Assembly: GCA_937885345.1 (NCBI GenBank)
Contig: CAKZZH010000086.1
Span: 1-25,605 of the forward strand
DNA: 25,605 bases
Source: an uncultured Lachnospiraceae bacterium
Lineage (GTDB): Bacteria; Bacillota; Clostridia; Lachnospirales; Lachnospiraceae
Direction: 5' to 3'
Both the position numbers and the translations under genes were made by a program. Shown in pieces: positions 15,781 to 22,218 of the stretch. Below the pieces are notes generated by a model. It saw only the letters and a list, made by a program, of their open reading frames with translations. It was not told where the DNA came from and made no database searches. Within the stretch, counting starts at the first letter, position 1. Every line of letters begins with the position of its first letter.

Positions 15781-18423
15781 ATGGCTAACAAATGGGTGTA
15801 TATGTTTAGCGAAGGCGACATGACCATGCGTAATCTCCTCGGCGGCAAGGGTGCTAACCTTGCAGAGATGTCCAGCATCGGACTTCCCGTTCCGCAGGGA
15901 TTCACGATCACTACTGAGGCTTGTACCCAGTATTATGAGGATGGTCGTAAGATCAACGACGAGATCATGGCTCAGGCTATGGAAGGCGTTAAGAAGATGG
16001 AGGAGATCAACGGCAAGAAGTTCGGTGACCTCAAGAATCCCCTTCTCGTATCTGTTCGTTCAGGTGCACGTGCTTCAATGCCCGGTATGATGGACACAAT
16101 TCTTAACCTTGGTCTTAATGACGAGGTTGTCGCTGCAATGATCGCAGGTAATCCCGATCCTAAGTTTGAGAGATTCGTATATGATTCTTACAGAAGATTC
16201 ATCCAGATGTTCTCGGACGTAGTTATGGAAGTTGGTAAGAAGTATTTCGAGCAGCTTATCGACAAGATGAAAAAGGACAGAGGAGTTCAATATGATGTTG
16301 ATCTTACAGCTGCTGACCTTAAGGAATTAGCTGAGCAGTTCAAGGCTGAGTATAAGAATCAGTTAGGTTCTGACTTCCCTTCAGATCCTGTTGAGCAATT
16401 AAAGCTTGCTATTGAAGCTGTATTCAGATCATGGGATAATCCAAGAGCTAATGTGTATCGTCGTGATAATGATATTCCTTATTCATGGGGTACAGCAGTT
16501 AATGTTATGCCTATGGTATTTGGAAACCTTAATAATGAATCAGGTACTGGTGTTGCATTTACTCGTGACCCAGCTACTGGTGAGAACAAGCTTATGGGTG
16601 AGTTCCTTATTAATGCACAGGGCGAGGACGTAGTTGCCGGTGTTCGTACACCAATGCCAATCGCTCAGATGGAGAAGGAATTCCCAGAAGCATATGCAGA
16701 TTTCATCAAGGTATGTGAGACTCTTGAGAATCACTACCATGATATGCAGGATATGGAGTTCACAGTAGAGAACAAGAAGCTCTACATGCTCCAGTGCCGT
16801 AACGGTAAGAGAACAGCTCCAGCTGCTCTTAAGATTGCTTGTGACCTTGTTGATGAAGGACACAAGACTCCAGAAGAAGCTGTTGCTATGATTGACCCAC
16901 GTAATCTTGATACACTTCTTCATCCACAGTTTGAGGCTGCTGCTCTTAAGGCTGCTACACCTCTTGGCAAGGGTCTTGGTGCATCTCCAGGTGCTGCTTG
17001 TGGTAAGGTTGTATTTACAGCTGACGATGCAGAGGCTTGGAATGCTCGTGGAGAAAAGGTGGTTCTTGTTCGTCTGGAGACATCTCCTGAAGATATCACA
17101 GGTATGAAGGCTGCTCAGGGTATCCTTACAGTTCGTGGTGGTATGACTAGCCATGCTGCCGTTGTTGCTCGTGGTATGGGTACATGCTGTGTATCCGGTT
17201 GCGGCGATATCGCTATGGATGAGGAGAATAAGAAATTCACTCTTGCAGGCACAACATTTACAGAGGGTTCAGAGATCTCTATCGATGGTACAACAGGTAA
17301 CATCTACGCTGGTATCATCCCAACAGTTGATGCTACAATCGCTGGTGAGTTTGGTCGTGTTATGGCTTGGGCTGACGAGTTCAGAACTCTTAAGGTTCGT
17401 ACAAATGCAGATACTCCAGCTGATGCTAAGAAGGCTAGAGAGCTTGGTGCAGAAGGTATCGGTCTTTGCCGTACAGAGCACATGTTCTTCGAGCCAGAGC
17501 GTATCGCAGCATTTAGAGAGATGATCTGCTCTGATACAGAGGAAGAAAGAGAGGTTGCTCTTGATAAGATTCTTCCTTACCAGCAGTCAGACTTCAAGGC
17601 TCTTTACGAAGCACTTGAGGGATGCCCTGTTACAATCAGATTCCTTGATCCACCACTTCACGAGTTCGTTCCTACAGAGGAAGCTGATATTGAGAAGCTT
17701 GCAAAGGCTAAGAATAAGTCAGTAGAGGAAATCAGAAATATCTGTGAGTCACTCCACGAGTTCAACCCAATGATGGGTCACAGAGGATGTCGTCTTGCAG
17801 TTACATATCCTTCAATCGCAAAGATGCAGACAAAGGCTGTTATCCGCGCTGCTATTGAAGTACAGAAGGCTCATCCTGATTGGAATGTTAAGCCTGAAAT
17901 CATGATACCACTTGTATGTGAGGTTAAGGAGCTTAAGTATGTAAAGAATGTTGTTGTAGAGACAGCTGACGCTGAAATCGCAGCAGCAGGCGCTAAGCTT
18001 GAGTACGAAGTTGGTACAATGATCGAGATTCCACGTGCCGCTCTTACAGCTGATGAGATTGCTACAGAGGCTGACTTCTTCTGCTTCGGTACAAATGATC
18101 TTACACAGATGACATACGGCTTCTCTCGTGATGATGCAGGTAAGTTCTTAAATGCTTACTATGATACAAAGATTTTCGAGAACGATCCATTTGCTAAGCT
18201 TGACCAGACAGGTGTTGGTAAGCTCATGGAGATGTCAATCAAACTTGGAAAGCCGGTTAATCCTGCTCTTCATGTTGGTATCTGTGGCGAGCACGGTGGA
18301 GATCCTTCATCAGTTGAGTTCTGCCACAAGATCGGTCTTGACTATGTATCATGCTCTCCATTCAGAGTACCTATCGCTAGACTTGCTGCAGCACAGGCAG
18401 CTATCGCCGAGTCACGTCAGTAA
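15781..18423 (+). CDS. ppdK: Pyruvate, phosphate dikinase (mosaic gene)
   Basis: The 880-residue enzyme interconverts pyruvate, ATP and phosphate with PEP, AMP and PPi. It has the N-terminal nucleotide-binding part (LLGGKGANLAEMSS), the phosphohistidine loop GGMTSHAAVVARGMG, and a C-terminal PEP/pyruvate barrel with CRTEHMFF and GTNDLTQMTYG. Length and domains are normal, so it should be active. Codon use changes inside the gene. The first ~170 codons use CCC/CCG/CCT for proline, with no CCA among 6. From about 16,300 onward 20 of 36 prolines are CCA, 15 CCT, 1 CCG and none CCC, and Thr is almost only ACA or ACT. This points to replacement of the 3' three quarters by related foreign DNA. The protein reads continuously through the junction. 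Confidence 0.97.
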   Translation: MANKWVYMFSEGDMTMRNLLGGKGANLAEMSSIGLPVPQGFTITTEACTQYYEDGRKINDEIMAQAMEGVKKMEEINGKKFGDLKNPLLVSVRSGARASMPGMMDTILNLGLNDEVVAAMIAGNPDPKFERFVYDSYRRFIQMFSDVVMEVGKKYFEQLIDKMKKDRGVQYDVDLTAADLKELAEQFKAEYKNQLGSDFPSDPVEQLKLAIEAVFRSWDNPRANVYRRDNDIPYSWGTAVNVMPMVFGNLNNESGTGVAFTRDPATGENKLMGEFLINAQGEDVVAGVRTPMPIAQMEKEFPEAYADFIKVCETLENHYHDMQDMEFTVENKKLYMLQCRNGKRTAPAALKIACDLVDEGHKTPEEAVAMIDPRNLDTLLHPQFEAAALKAATPLGKGLGASPGAACGKVVFTADDAEAWNARGEKVVLVRLETSPEDITGMKAAQGILTVRGGMTSHAAVVARGMGTCCVSGCGDIAMDEENKKFTLAGTTFTEGSEISIDGTTGNIYAGIIPTVDATIAGEFGRVMAWADEFRTLKVRTNADTPADAKKARELGAEGIGLCRTEHMFFEPERIAAFREMICSDTEEEREVALDKILPYQQSDFKALYEALEGCPVTIRFLDPPLHEFVPTEEADIEKLAKAKNKSVEEIRNICESLHEFNPMMGHRGCRLAVTYPSIAKMQTKAVIRAAIEVQKAHPDWNVKPEIMIPLVCEVKELKYVKNVVVETADAEIAAAGAKLEYEVGTMIEIPRAALTADEIATEADFFCFGTNDLTQMTYGFSRDDAGKFLNAYYDTKIFENDPFAKLDQTGVGKLMEMSIKLGKPVNPALHVGICGEHGGDPSSVEFCHKIGLDYVSCSPFRVPIARLAAAQAAIAESRQ

Positions 18424-18550
18424 GCGAGACCAGTTGTTTTTTGGGAACTTTTGAAATCTCGAAGGATTTTATGAGACAATCTTCAAAGATTTATCATAAG
18501 AAAAACGGGTTCAGATTTCCCGAAAAGCTTGTAATTAAGCTATTTCTAGT

Positions 18551-18587
18551 ATAGGGTGTCTACTTTAGACACCCTATATTTTTTTTA
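18551..18587 (+). terminator. Terminator downstream of ppdK
   Basis: ATAGGGTGTCTA (18551-18562) pairs perfectly with TAGACACCCTAT (18566-18577), followed by an A and eight Ts. It is a strong rho-independent terminator and the last feature I assign to the chromosome before the ICE. Confidence 0.93.
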
Positions 18588-18647
18588 CACAAGAATAAAA
18601 TCAATTAAGCTGCCGGAGTACTTCATACATTTTTTGCTGACTACATT

Positions 18648-18728
18648 CGAAAAAATTTCGGTGCATTTGTTCCGAAAATCGTAACACGAAAAATGGACCA
18701 TTTTGATGTTTGTTCCGAAAATCGGAAC
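18648..18728 (+). promoter_or_regulatory. Paired palindromic operators before the XRE gene
   Basis: A perfect palindrome GTTCCGA-AAA-TCGGAAC lies at 18712-18728, and a near copy with one mismatch in the right arm (TCGTAAC) at 18669-18685. Centres are 43 bp apart, about four helical turns. A third, shorter symmetric site, CGAAA-AAA-TTTCG, lies at 18648-18660. They fit binding sites for the XRE protein encoded just downstream (autoregulation, inferred). I could not resolve the promoter boxes. Confidence 0.7.
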
Positions 18729-18745
18729 TTTGAAGGAGGTTAAAA

Positions 18746-19081
18746 ATGTCTGAATTTACGGGTAAAAAGCTTAAAGAAGCACGTGTGAAGAAAGGATTAT
18801 CCCAGGATGAGGCTGCTAATCTTATGAATGTTGCAAAGAGAGCGATTAGTGAGATGGAAGCAGGTAAGAGAAGTATATCTGCAGATGAGCTTGCTCAGTT
18901 TTCTCGTATTTATAATGTAGATGTGAGAGAATTGCTTTTTGTTGAATTTACAGAAGCTGGTGATGAGCAGAGATTAACTGCTAAATATAGTTCTTTCCTT
19001 AAGCTACTTGAAAAACTATCTGATCGAGAAGTAGAAGATGTTTATTGGGTAATAAAGCGCAAGGTTGAAGGATTGCTTTAA
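18746..19081 (+). CDS. XRE family transcriptional regulator
   Basis: This 111-residue protein has an N-terminal helix-turn-helix of the Cro/CI type (about 6-60: LKEARVKKGLSQDEAANLM, then ISEMEAGKRSIS). The C-terminal half is helical and charged and may dimerise. It has a strong GGAGG site 6 nt before the ATG and follows paired palindromic operators, so autorepression is likely. It ends in its own terminator. In ICEs such proteins keep transfer genes silent; that role is inferred here. Confidence 0.88.
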   Translation: MSEFTGKKLKEARVKKGLSQDEAANLMNVAKRAISEMEAGKRSISADELAQFSRIYNVDVRELLFVEFTEAGDEQRLTAKYSSFLKLLEKLSDREVEDVYWVIKRKVEGLL

Positions 19082-19100
19082 AACTGAATAAGGTTTGGAA

Positions 19101-19140
19101 TGCCCGCATTGCAGATTACACCTGCTTTGCGGGCATTTTT
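19101..19140 (+). terminator. Terminator after the XRE gene (copy 1)
   Basis: GCCCGCA-TT-GCAG pairs with CTGC-TT-TGCGGGC, followed by ATTTTT. It is 36/40 identical to the terminator at 19871-19910. Confidence 0.92.
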
Positions 19141-19151
19141 ATATTATAAAG

Positions 19152-19180
19152 GTGAGATTTGAATTAACTAATAGTATAAT
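19152..19180 (+). promoter_or_regulatory. Promoter of the cargo gene
   Basis: TATAAT at 19175-19180 has a weak -35 match, GTGAGA (19152-19157), at 17 bp, lying between the upstream terminator and the ATG at 19222. The cargo gene therefore has its own promoter. Confidence 0.5.
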
Positions 19181-19221
19181 TAAATATGTCATAATGATTA
19201 TCAAAGGTGGTAGAACAGAAG

Positions 19222-19842
19222 ATGAAAAAAGTAAAAATTGATGTTCCAAATCCTTCTGTAGAGCAGGTAGAGTATTATCTCCACGCATGGAATAGACTAG
19301 AAAATTATCATCTTCAGGAAGATGCTCTTGATAGACTATTCTTTGAACTATGTCCTGAAAACAATGATATGTCTAGCATTTTATTGAAGGTTGCAGCATT
19401 AAATGATTTTTATAGCACAAATATTTTCTCAGTGTTTCCAGTGGCAAAGCACATTTTATCATTAGGTATTGATGAACGACTTAAGACTGGCGATATTTCG
19501 CTGGTTGCTGATATACAAAGAGTTACTATTAACAACGTTGAAAAGAACTTCTACTCATTTGCAACCAAGTATTGTAGTCATCATAGGCCACTTGATTTTC
19601 CTATTTATGATAGCTATGTAGAAAAGGTATTGTGCTATTTTAGGAATCGAGATAAGTTTGCATCATTCAAAAATCAAGATTTGAAGGATTACACAAAGTT
19701 TAAAGGAATACTAATTGAATTCAGGTCATTTTATGGCCTCAATCAGTATAATCTCAAAGAGATAGACAAGTATATTTGGCAACTCGGTAAGGAATATTTT
19801 CCTAAGAGCTATGGAAAGAAAAAATTGGATGAGAAACAATGA
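19222..19842 (+). CDS. Cargo protein, possibly HhH-GPD-like, function unknown
   Basis: This 206-residue helical protein has no assignment I trust. Its most distinctive part is the segment FYSFATKYCSHHRPLDFPIY followed by DSYV (starting about residue 110). FATKYCSHH and PIYDSYV resemble a motif in HhH-GPD-like (DNA glycosylase fold) proteins, with Lys and Asp at fitting places; this is a weak inference from memory of the family. I chose the ATG at 19222; a GTG 15 nt upstream falls within the likely GGTGG ribosome site. The gene is low in GC, has its own promoter and is bracketed by two near-identical terminators, as for an exchangeable accessory gene. A DNA repair or defence role is possible but unproven. 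Confidence 0.7.
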   Translation: MKKVKIDVPNPSVEQVEYYLHAWNRLENYHLQEDALDRLFFELCPENNDMSSILLKVAALNDFYSTNIFSVFPVAKHILSLGIDERLKTGDISLVADIQRVTINNVEKNFYSFATKYCSHHRPLDFPIYDSYVEKVLCYFRNRDKFASFKNQDLKDYTKFKGILIEFRSFYGLNQYNLKEIDKYIWQLGKEYFPKSYGKKKLDEKQ

Positions 19843-19870
19843 TATTCTTAACAGAATGGGATTGTTTTAG

Positions 19871-19911
19871 AGCCCGCATTGCAGAGTGCACCTGCTTTGC
19901 GGGTATTTTTT
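19871..19911 (+). terminator. Terminator after the cargo gene (copy 2)
   Basis: The same stem as at 19101 (GCCCGCA-TT-GCAG / CTGC-TT-TGCGGGT, one G-U pair), followed by ATTTTTTT. It lies 770 bp after copy 1. Confidence 0.92.
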
Positions 19912-19915
19912 TACA

Positions 19916-19944
19916 TTGACATATACGGAGACCGTATATATAAT
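19916..19944 (+). promoter_or_regulatory. Consensus promoter of the second HTH gene
   Basis: TTGACA (19916-19921), a 17-bp spacer and TATAAT (19939-19944): a perfect vegetative promoter. The spacer is entirely occupied by an operator palindrome, so an active repressor should block it fully. Confidence 0.92.
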
Positions 19945-19974
19945 AAAGGTAGGAAGATATACGGATCCCGTATA
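19922..19974 (+). promoter_or_regulatory. Two operators TATACGG-N3-CCGTATA
   Basis: Perfect 17-bp palindromes lie at 19922-19938 (TATACGG-AGA-CCGTATA) and 19958-19974 (TATACGG-ATC-CCGTATA), centres 36 bp apart. The first equals the promoter spacer exactly. The second lies over the start of the mRNA, directly before the GGAGG ribosome site. They are probable binding sites of the HTH protein encoded next. Confidence 0.88.
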
Positions 19975-19987
19975 TAGGAGGTGCACT

Positions 19988-20272
19988 ATGTCAGATATGG
20001 ATTTAAAACTAGACGGTATCGCTGGTGGAATTTTAGTTGAGAAGACTGAAAAGAAGAAGGCCGATGCTGATCAGAAAAAGAGAATGTATGCAAGCGCCTT
20101 TGCGTATATTAGAAGCCAGACTGGAATGAATAAGAAGGAGTTTGCTGAATACCTTGGAATTCCTTATAGAACTTTACAGGACTGGGAGCTTGGAAATACC
20201 CAGGCTCCGGAATATGTGCTCCGATTAATTGCTTATAAAGTACAGATGGAGAAGGAAAGGGGGAACCTATGA
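19988..20272 (+). CDS. HTH transcriptional regulator of the ICE
   Basis: The 94-residue protein has a basic N-terminal part and a helix-turn-helix at about 45-70 (MNKKEFAEYLGIPYRTLQDW). This form is common as the first gene of Lachnospiraceae ICEs. I chose the ATG at 19988, 6 nt after AGGAGG; the longer open frame upstream runs through the promoter and operators. It probably represses its own promoter through the two 17-bp palindromes. Its last codons overlap the next gene (ATGATGA). Confidence 0.85.
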   Translation: MSDMDLKLDGIAGGILVEKTEKKKADADQKKRMYASAFAYIRSQTGMNKKEFAEYLGIPYRTLQDWELGNTQAPEYVLRLIAYKVQMEKERGNL

Positions 20273-20580
20273 TGACAGTATTATATGGTATTGGAATGAT
20301 ATTAAGATTTATCCTTAAAATTGCTTTATTGCCAGTTCAGGCAGCTCTTACCTTGCTTATGCTTGCTATTGGATTTATTGGTGGTTTTGCAAATATTGCA
20401 TGTGGATTAATAGGGTCGTTCTTTGTAATTGGTGGCATTTGCTCATTTATTAATGGAGATATATCTCTTGGATGGCAGGGGCTTCTTGTGGGTATTGTTG
20501 TTGCAGTGATTCCTCAGGCATTAACTCTTTGGGGAGAGGAAGGATTACTTGGATTAAAGGAACTTTTAGGAAGAATTTAA
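20269..20580 (+). CDS. Small membrane protein of the ICE
   Basis: This 103-residue protein is mostly hydrophobic, with three or so membrane segments (about 5-45, 48-62 and 70-88) and a short charged tail. The start overlaps the stop of the HTH gene, so it is co-translated with it; a second ATG at 20272 could serve instead. AAAGGGGG lies upstream. No family name is certain. It may be a conjugation accessory or a protein protecting the carrier cell. Confidence 0.75.
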   Translation: MMTVLYGIGMILRFILKIALLPVQAALTLLMLAIGFIGGFANIACGLIGSFFVIGGICSFINGDISLGWQGLLVGIVVAVIPQALTLWGEEGLLGLKELLGRI

Positions 20581-20586
20581 TGGTAT

Positions 20587-20636
20587 GACCGACATTGTCT
20601 CGTTTTGACTCGTTTTGTCTCGTCTCGACCGACATT
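20587..20636 (+). repeat. Phased 10-bp repeats inside a direct repeat
   Basis: GACCGACATT occurs at 20587-20596 and 20627-20636. Between them lie three 10-bp units at 20597-20606 (GTCTCGTTTT), 20607-20616 (GACTCGTTTT) and 20617-20626 (GTCTCGTCTC). One helical turn per unit puts them all on one face of the DNA, as for a protein-binding array. Confidence 0.75.
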
Positions 20637-20678
20637 AGCACTTTTCTTATAGATTTAACGGTGCTATTATTATCATAG

Positions 20679-20717
20679 ACAAGTGAGAGGTAAACAAAAG
20701 CCACTCACTTGTTTTTC
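20679..20717 (+). terminator. Terminator after the membrane protein gene
   Basis: ACAAGTGAG (20679-20687) pairs perfectly with CTCACTTGT (20704-20712), followed by TTTTC. The loop is 16 nt long. Confidence 0.7.
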
Positions 20718-20744
20718 TTTTGCAGAAGAATAGGAAGCAGATTT

Positions 20745-20792
20745 AAGCGTCCACATGACCAAACCCTCAAGGTCGTGTGTGGCGCTTTTTTT
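20745..20792 (+). terminator. Long hairpin with T-run before the DUF5688 gene
   Basis: AAGCG/CGCTT, CCACA/TGTGG and GACC/GGTC stack into one stem with small bulges around the loop AAACCCTCAA, followed by TTTTT. It could terminate transcription or act as an attenuator in the leader of the DUF5688 operon, whose start codon is 71 bp downstream. Confidence 0.65.
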
Positions 20793-20799
20793 GTTGTCC

Positions 20800-20827
20800 G
20801 AAACCGGAAAGCGCGCGCCGGTGTTTC
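20800..20827 (+). other. GC-rich hairpin near the DUF5688 start
   Basis: ACCGG (20803-20807) pairs with CCGGT (20818-20822) and flanking GAAA with TTTC, around a GC-rich loop. It has no T-run. Confidence 0.45.
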
Positions 20828-20862
20828 TATTAAAACTGTCAAAGAAAAGGAGAAAATTGAAT

Positions 20863-21918
20863 ATGGATTATGAACGTTTCAAAGAAGGTTTCCAGGATGC
20901 TTTAAAGGCTGAACTTGCTGTTAGAGGAGCTGATGTTGAACTTACTGCTCGTAGAGTAGATAAGATGAATGACAGCTATGATGCTATCACAGTAAGACCT
21001 ACAGATAGTTCCATTGGAGTGAATGTGAGCGTACAAAAGGCGTTTGCTGCTTATGAGAACGGAACTCCGATTCCGGAAATTGCAGAGCATTTTGCTGATG
21101 CAGTGGAGAAAGGATTCCGTGAATCCCCTCAGGTAGATCTGGAGTCGCTTTCTGATTATGAGCAGATGAAGAGCAAGCTTTCTATGGAAGTGGTTTCTGC
21201 AGAGAAGAATGCGGAACTTCTTGAGAGCGTACCTCATGAAAGAATGGAGGATATGGCTGTTGTTTATCGCTTTGTGCTTGATCAGACAGATTCCGGCAAT
21301 GGAACAATCCTTGTTACCAATCAGTTGCTTGATCAGTATGGCATTACCAAAGAGCAGCTTCGCGCTGATGCCATGGAGAATGCACCTGAAATCAGACCAT
21401 CTGAGATCAGAGGTATGTCTGAAGTAATGAGTGAGCTTGCACCTGGCATGATTCCTGAGGTTGCACCGGAAGATGAGCAGATGTTTGTTGCTACAGTTCC
21501 GGATAAGATTCATGGAGCTGGTGTTATCGCATATCCGAATTTCATGGAGGATGCAGCTGAAAAGATGGGCGGTGACTTCTTCGTTCTTCCAAGCAGTATC
21601 CATGAGGTGTTGCTTGTAAAGGACAATGGCCAGATGACAGCCAAAGAGCTGGAAAACATGGTCAAAGAGGTCAATGCTACTCAGGTAGAACCTGCAGATC
21701 AGCTTACAGATCACGTTTATCATTACGACAGTCAGAATCATATTTTTGAGCTGGCTGATAAGTATGAGGAACGTCAGCGTGAGGCTGAACACGAGGCTGT
21801 TGATAAAGATTCCGTCCTTGGAGATCTAAAAGAAAAGAAACAGGAGATTGCAAAGAAAGATCCATCAAAGGATGCAGCCACAAAAACTGCAACCAAGAAG
21901 CATGAGACTTCTTTGTAA
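20863..21918 (+). CDS. DUF5688 family protein
   Basis: The 351-residue protein matches DUF5688, a family of unknown function found on ICEs of Lachnospiraceae. Visible features are the N-terminal DYERFKEGFQDALKAEL helix, a middle with EIAEHFADAVE and VYRFVLDQT, and a C-terminal part with ADQLTDHVYHYD and a Lys-rich tail. It is acidic and soluble, with no membrane segment. I chose the ATG at 20863, after AAAAGGAG; the longer open frame runs through the hairpin region. A terminator follows at once. Its conservation on ICEs suggests a maintenance or regulatory job, but none is known to me. Confidence 0.8.
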   Translation: MDYERFKEGFQDALKAELAVRGADVELTARRVDKMNDSYDAITVRPTDSSIGVNVSVQKAFAAYENGTPIPEIAEHFADAVEKGFRESPQVDLESLSDYEQMKSKLSMEVVSAEKNAELLESVPHERMEDMAVVYRFVLDQTDSGNGTILVTNQLLDQYGITKEQLRADAMENAPEIRPSEIRGMSEVMSELAPGMIPEVAPEDEQMFVATVPDKIHGAGVIAYPNFMEDAAEKMGGDFFVLPSSIHEVLLVKDNGQMTAKELENMVKEVNATQVEPADQLTDHVYHYDSQNHIFELADKYEERQREAEHEAVDKDSVLGDLKEKKQEIAKKDPSKDAATKTATKKHETSL

Positions 21919-21938
21919 AATCCACCATTAAGTAGAGA

Positions 21939-21970
21939 GAGGCTTCCCTAAGTATAGGGAGGCCTTTTTT
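21939..21970 (+). terminator. Terminator after the DUF5688 gene
   Basis: GGCTTCCCTA (21941-21950) pairs with TAGGGA and GGCC (21955-21964), followed by TTTTTT. Confidence 0.85.
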
Positions 21971-21994
21971 CAATGGCGAAAGGAGATATCTAAG

Positions 21995-22207
21995 ATGAGT
22001 AAGAAATATATGAGAGTTCAGAAGAACTTTGACAAAAATGGCATTTCAAGGGTGCCACACAGTGTTGCACCTAAGCTTGGTCCAATTACACCTTGCAATT
22101 GCAGTCATCCTTGTCCTTATGGTAATGGCAGAACGTTTTGCTTTCCCTGCTATCAGAAGATTGTTGCTGACAGCAGAAGTAACAGTGTTGCTACAGGTAA
22201 TGCCTAA
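21995..22207 (+). CDS. Small Cys-rich ICE protein
   Basis: The 70-residue basic protein has a cluster of five cysteines and a histidine: C34, C36, H38, C40, C49, C52. This suggests a small zinc site. No family name is certain; similar proteins sit upstream of repA in Lachnospiraceae ICEs. AAAGGAG lies upstream of the ATG. It is 11 bp before repA, so it belongs to the replication and transfer operon. Confidence 0.7.
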   Translation: MSKKYMRVQKNFDKNGISRVPHSVAPKLGPITPCNCSHPCPYGNGRTFCFPCYQKIVADSRSNSVATGNA

Positions 22208-22218
22208 AGAGGTGTGGT

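Larger units (their letters stand above)
18424..18745. other. Non-coding junction between ppdK and the ICE
   Basis: This gap holds the ppdK terminator (18551-18587), a small AGCTT/AAGCT hairpin (18526-18541) and the operators before the XRE gene. No gene is visible. The left end of the mobile element should lie here or inside the 3' end of ppdK, but no direct-repeat attachment core can be recognised without the right end. Confidence 0.5.
20581..20862. other. Structured non-coding region of the ICE
   Basis: About 280 bp between the membrane protein and the DUF5688 gene hold the phased repeats (20587-20636), a T-tailed hairpin (20679-20717), a second long hairpin with T-run (20745-20792), a GC-rich hairpin (20800-20827) and the AAAGGAGA ribosome site. 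No gene is convincing. The density of structure suggests a control or transfer site. Confidence 0.6.

Noticed and set aside
16540..17154. Minus-strand 204-codon open frame inside ppdK
   Set aside because: It is antisense to the conserved ppdK core. Its length reflects the codon bias of the imported tract.
18424..18745. Left attachment site of the ICE
   Set aside because: No direct repeat can be proven without the right end and an empty-site sequence, so no att site is annotated.
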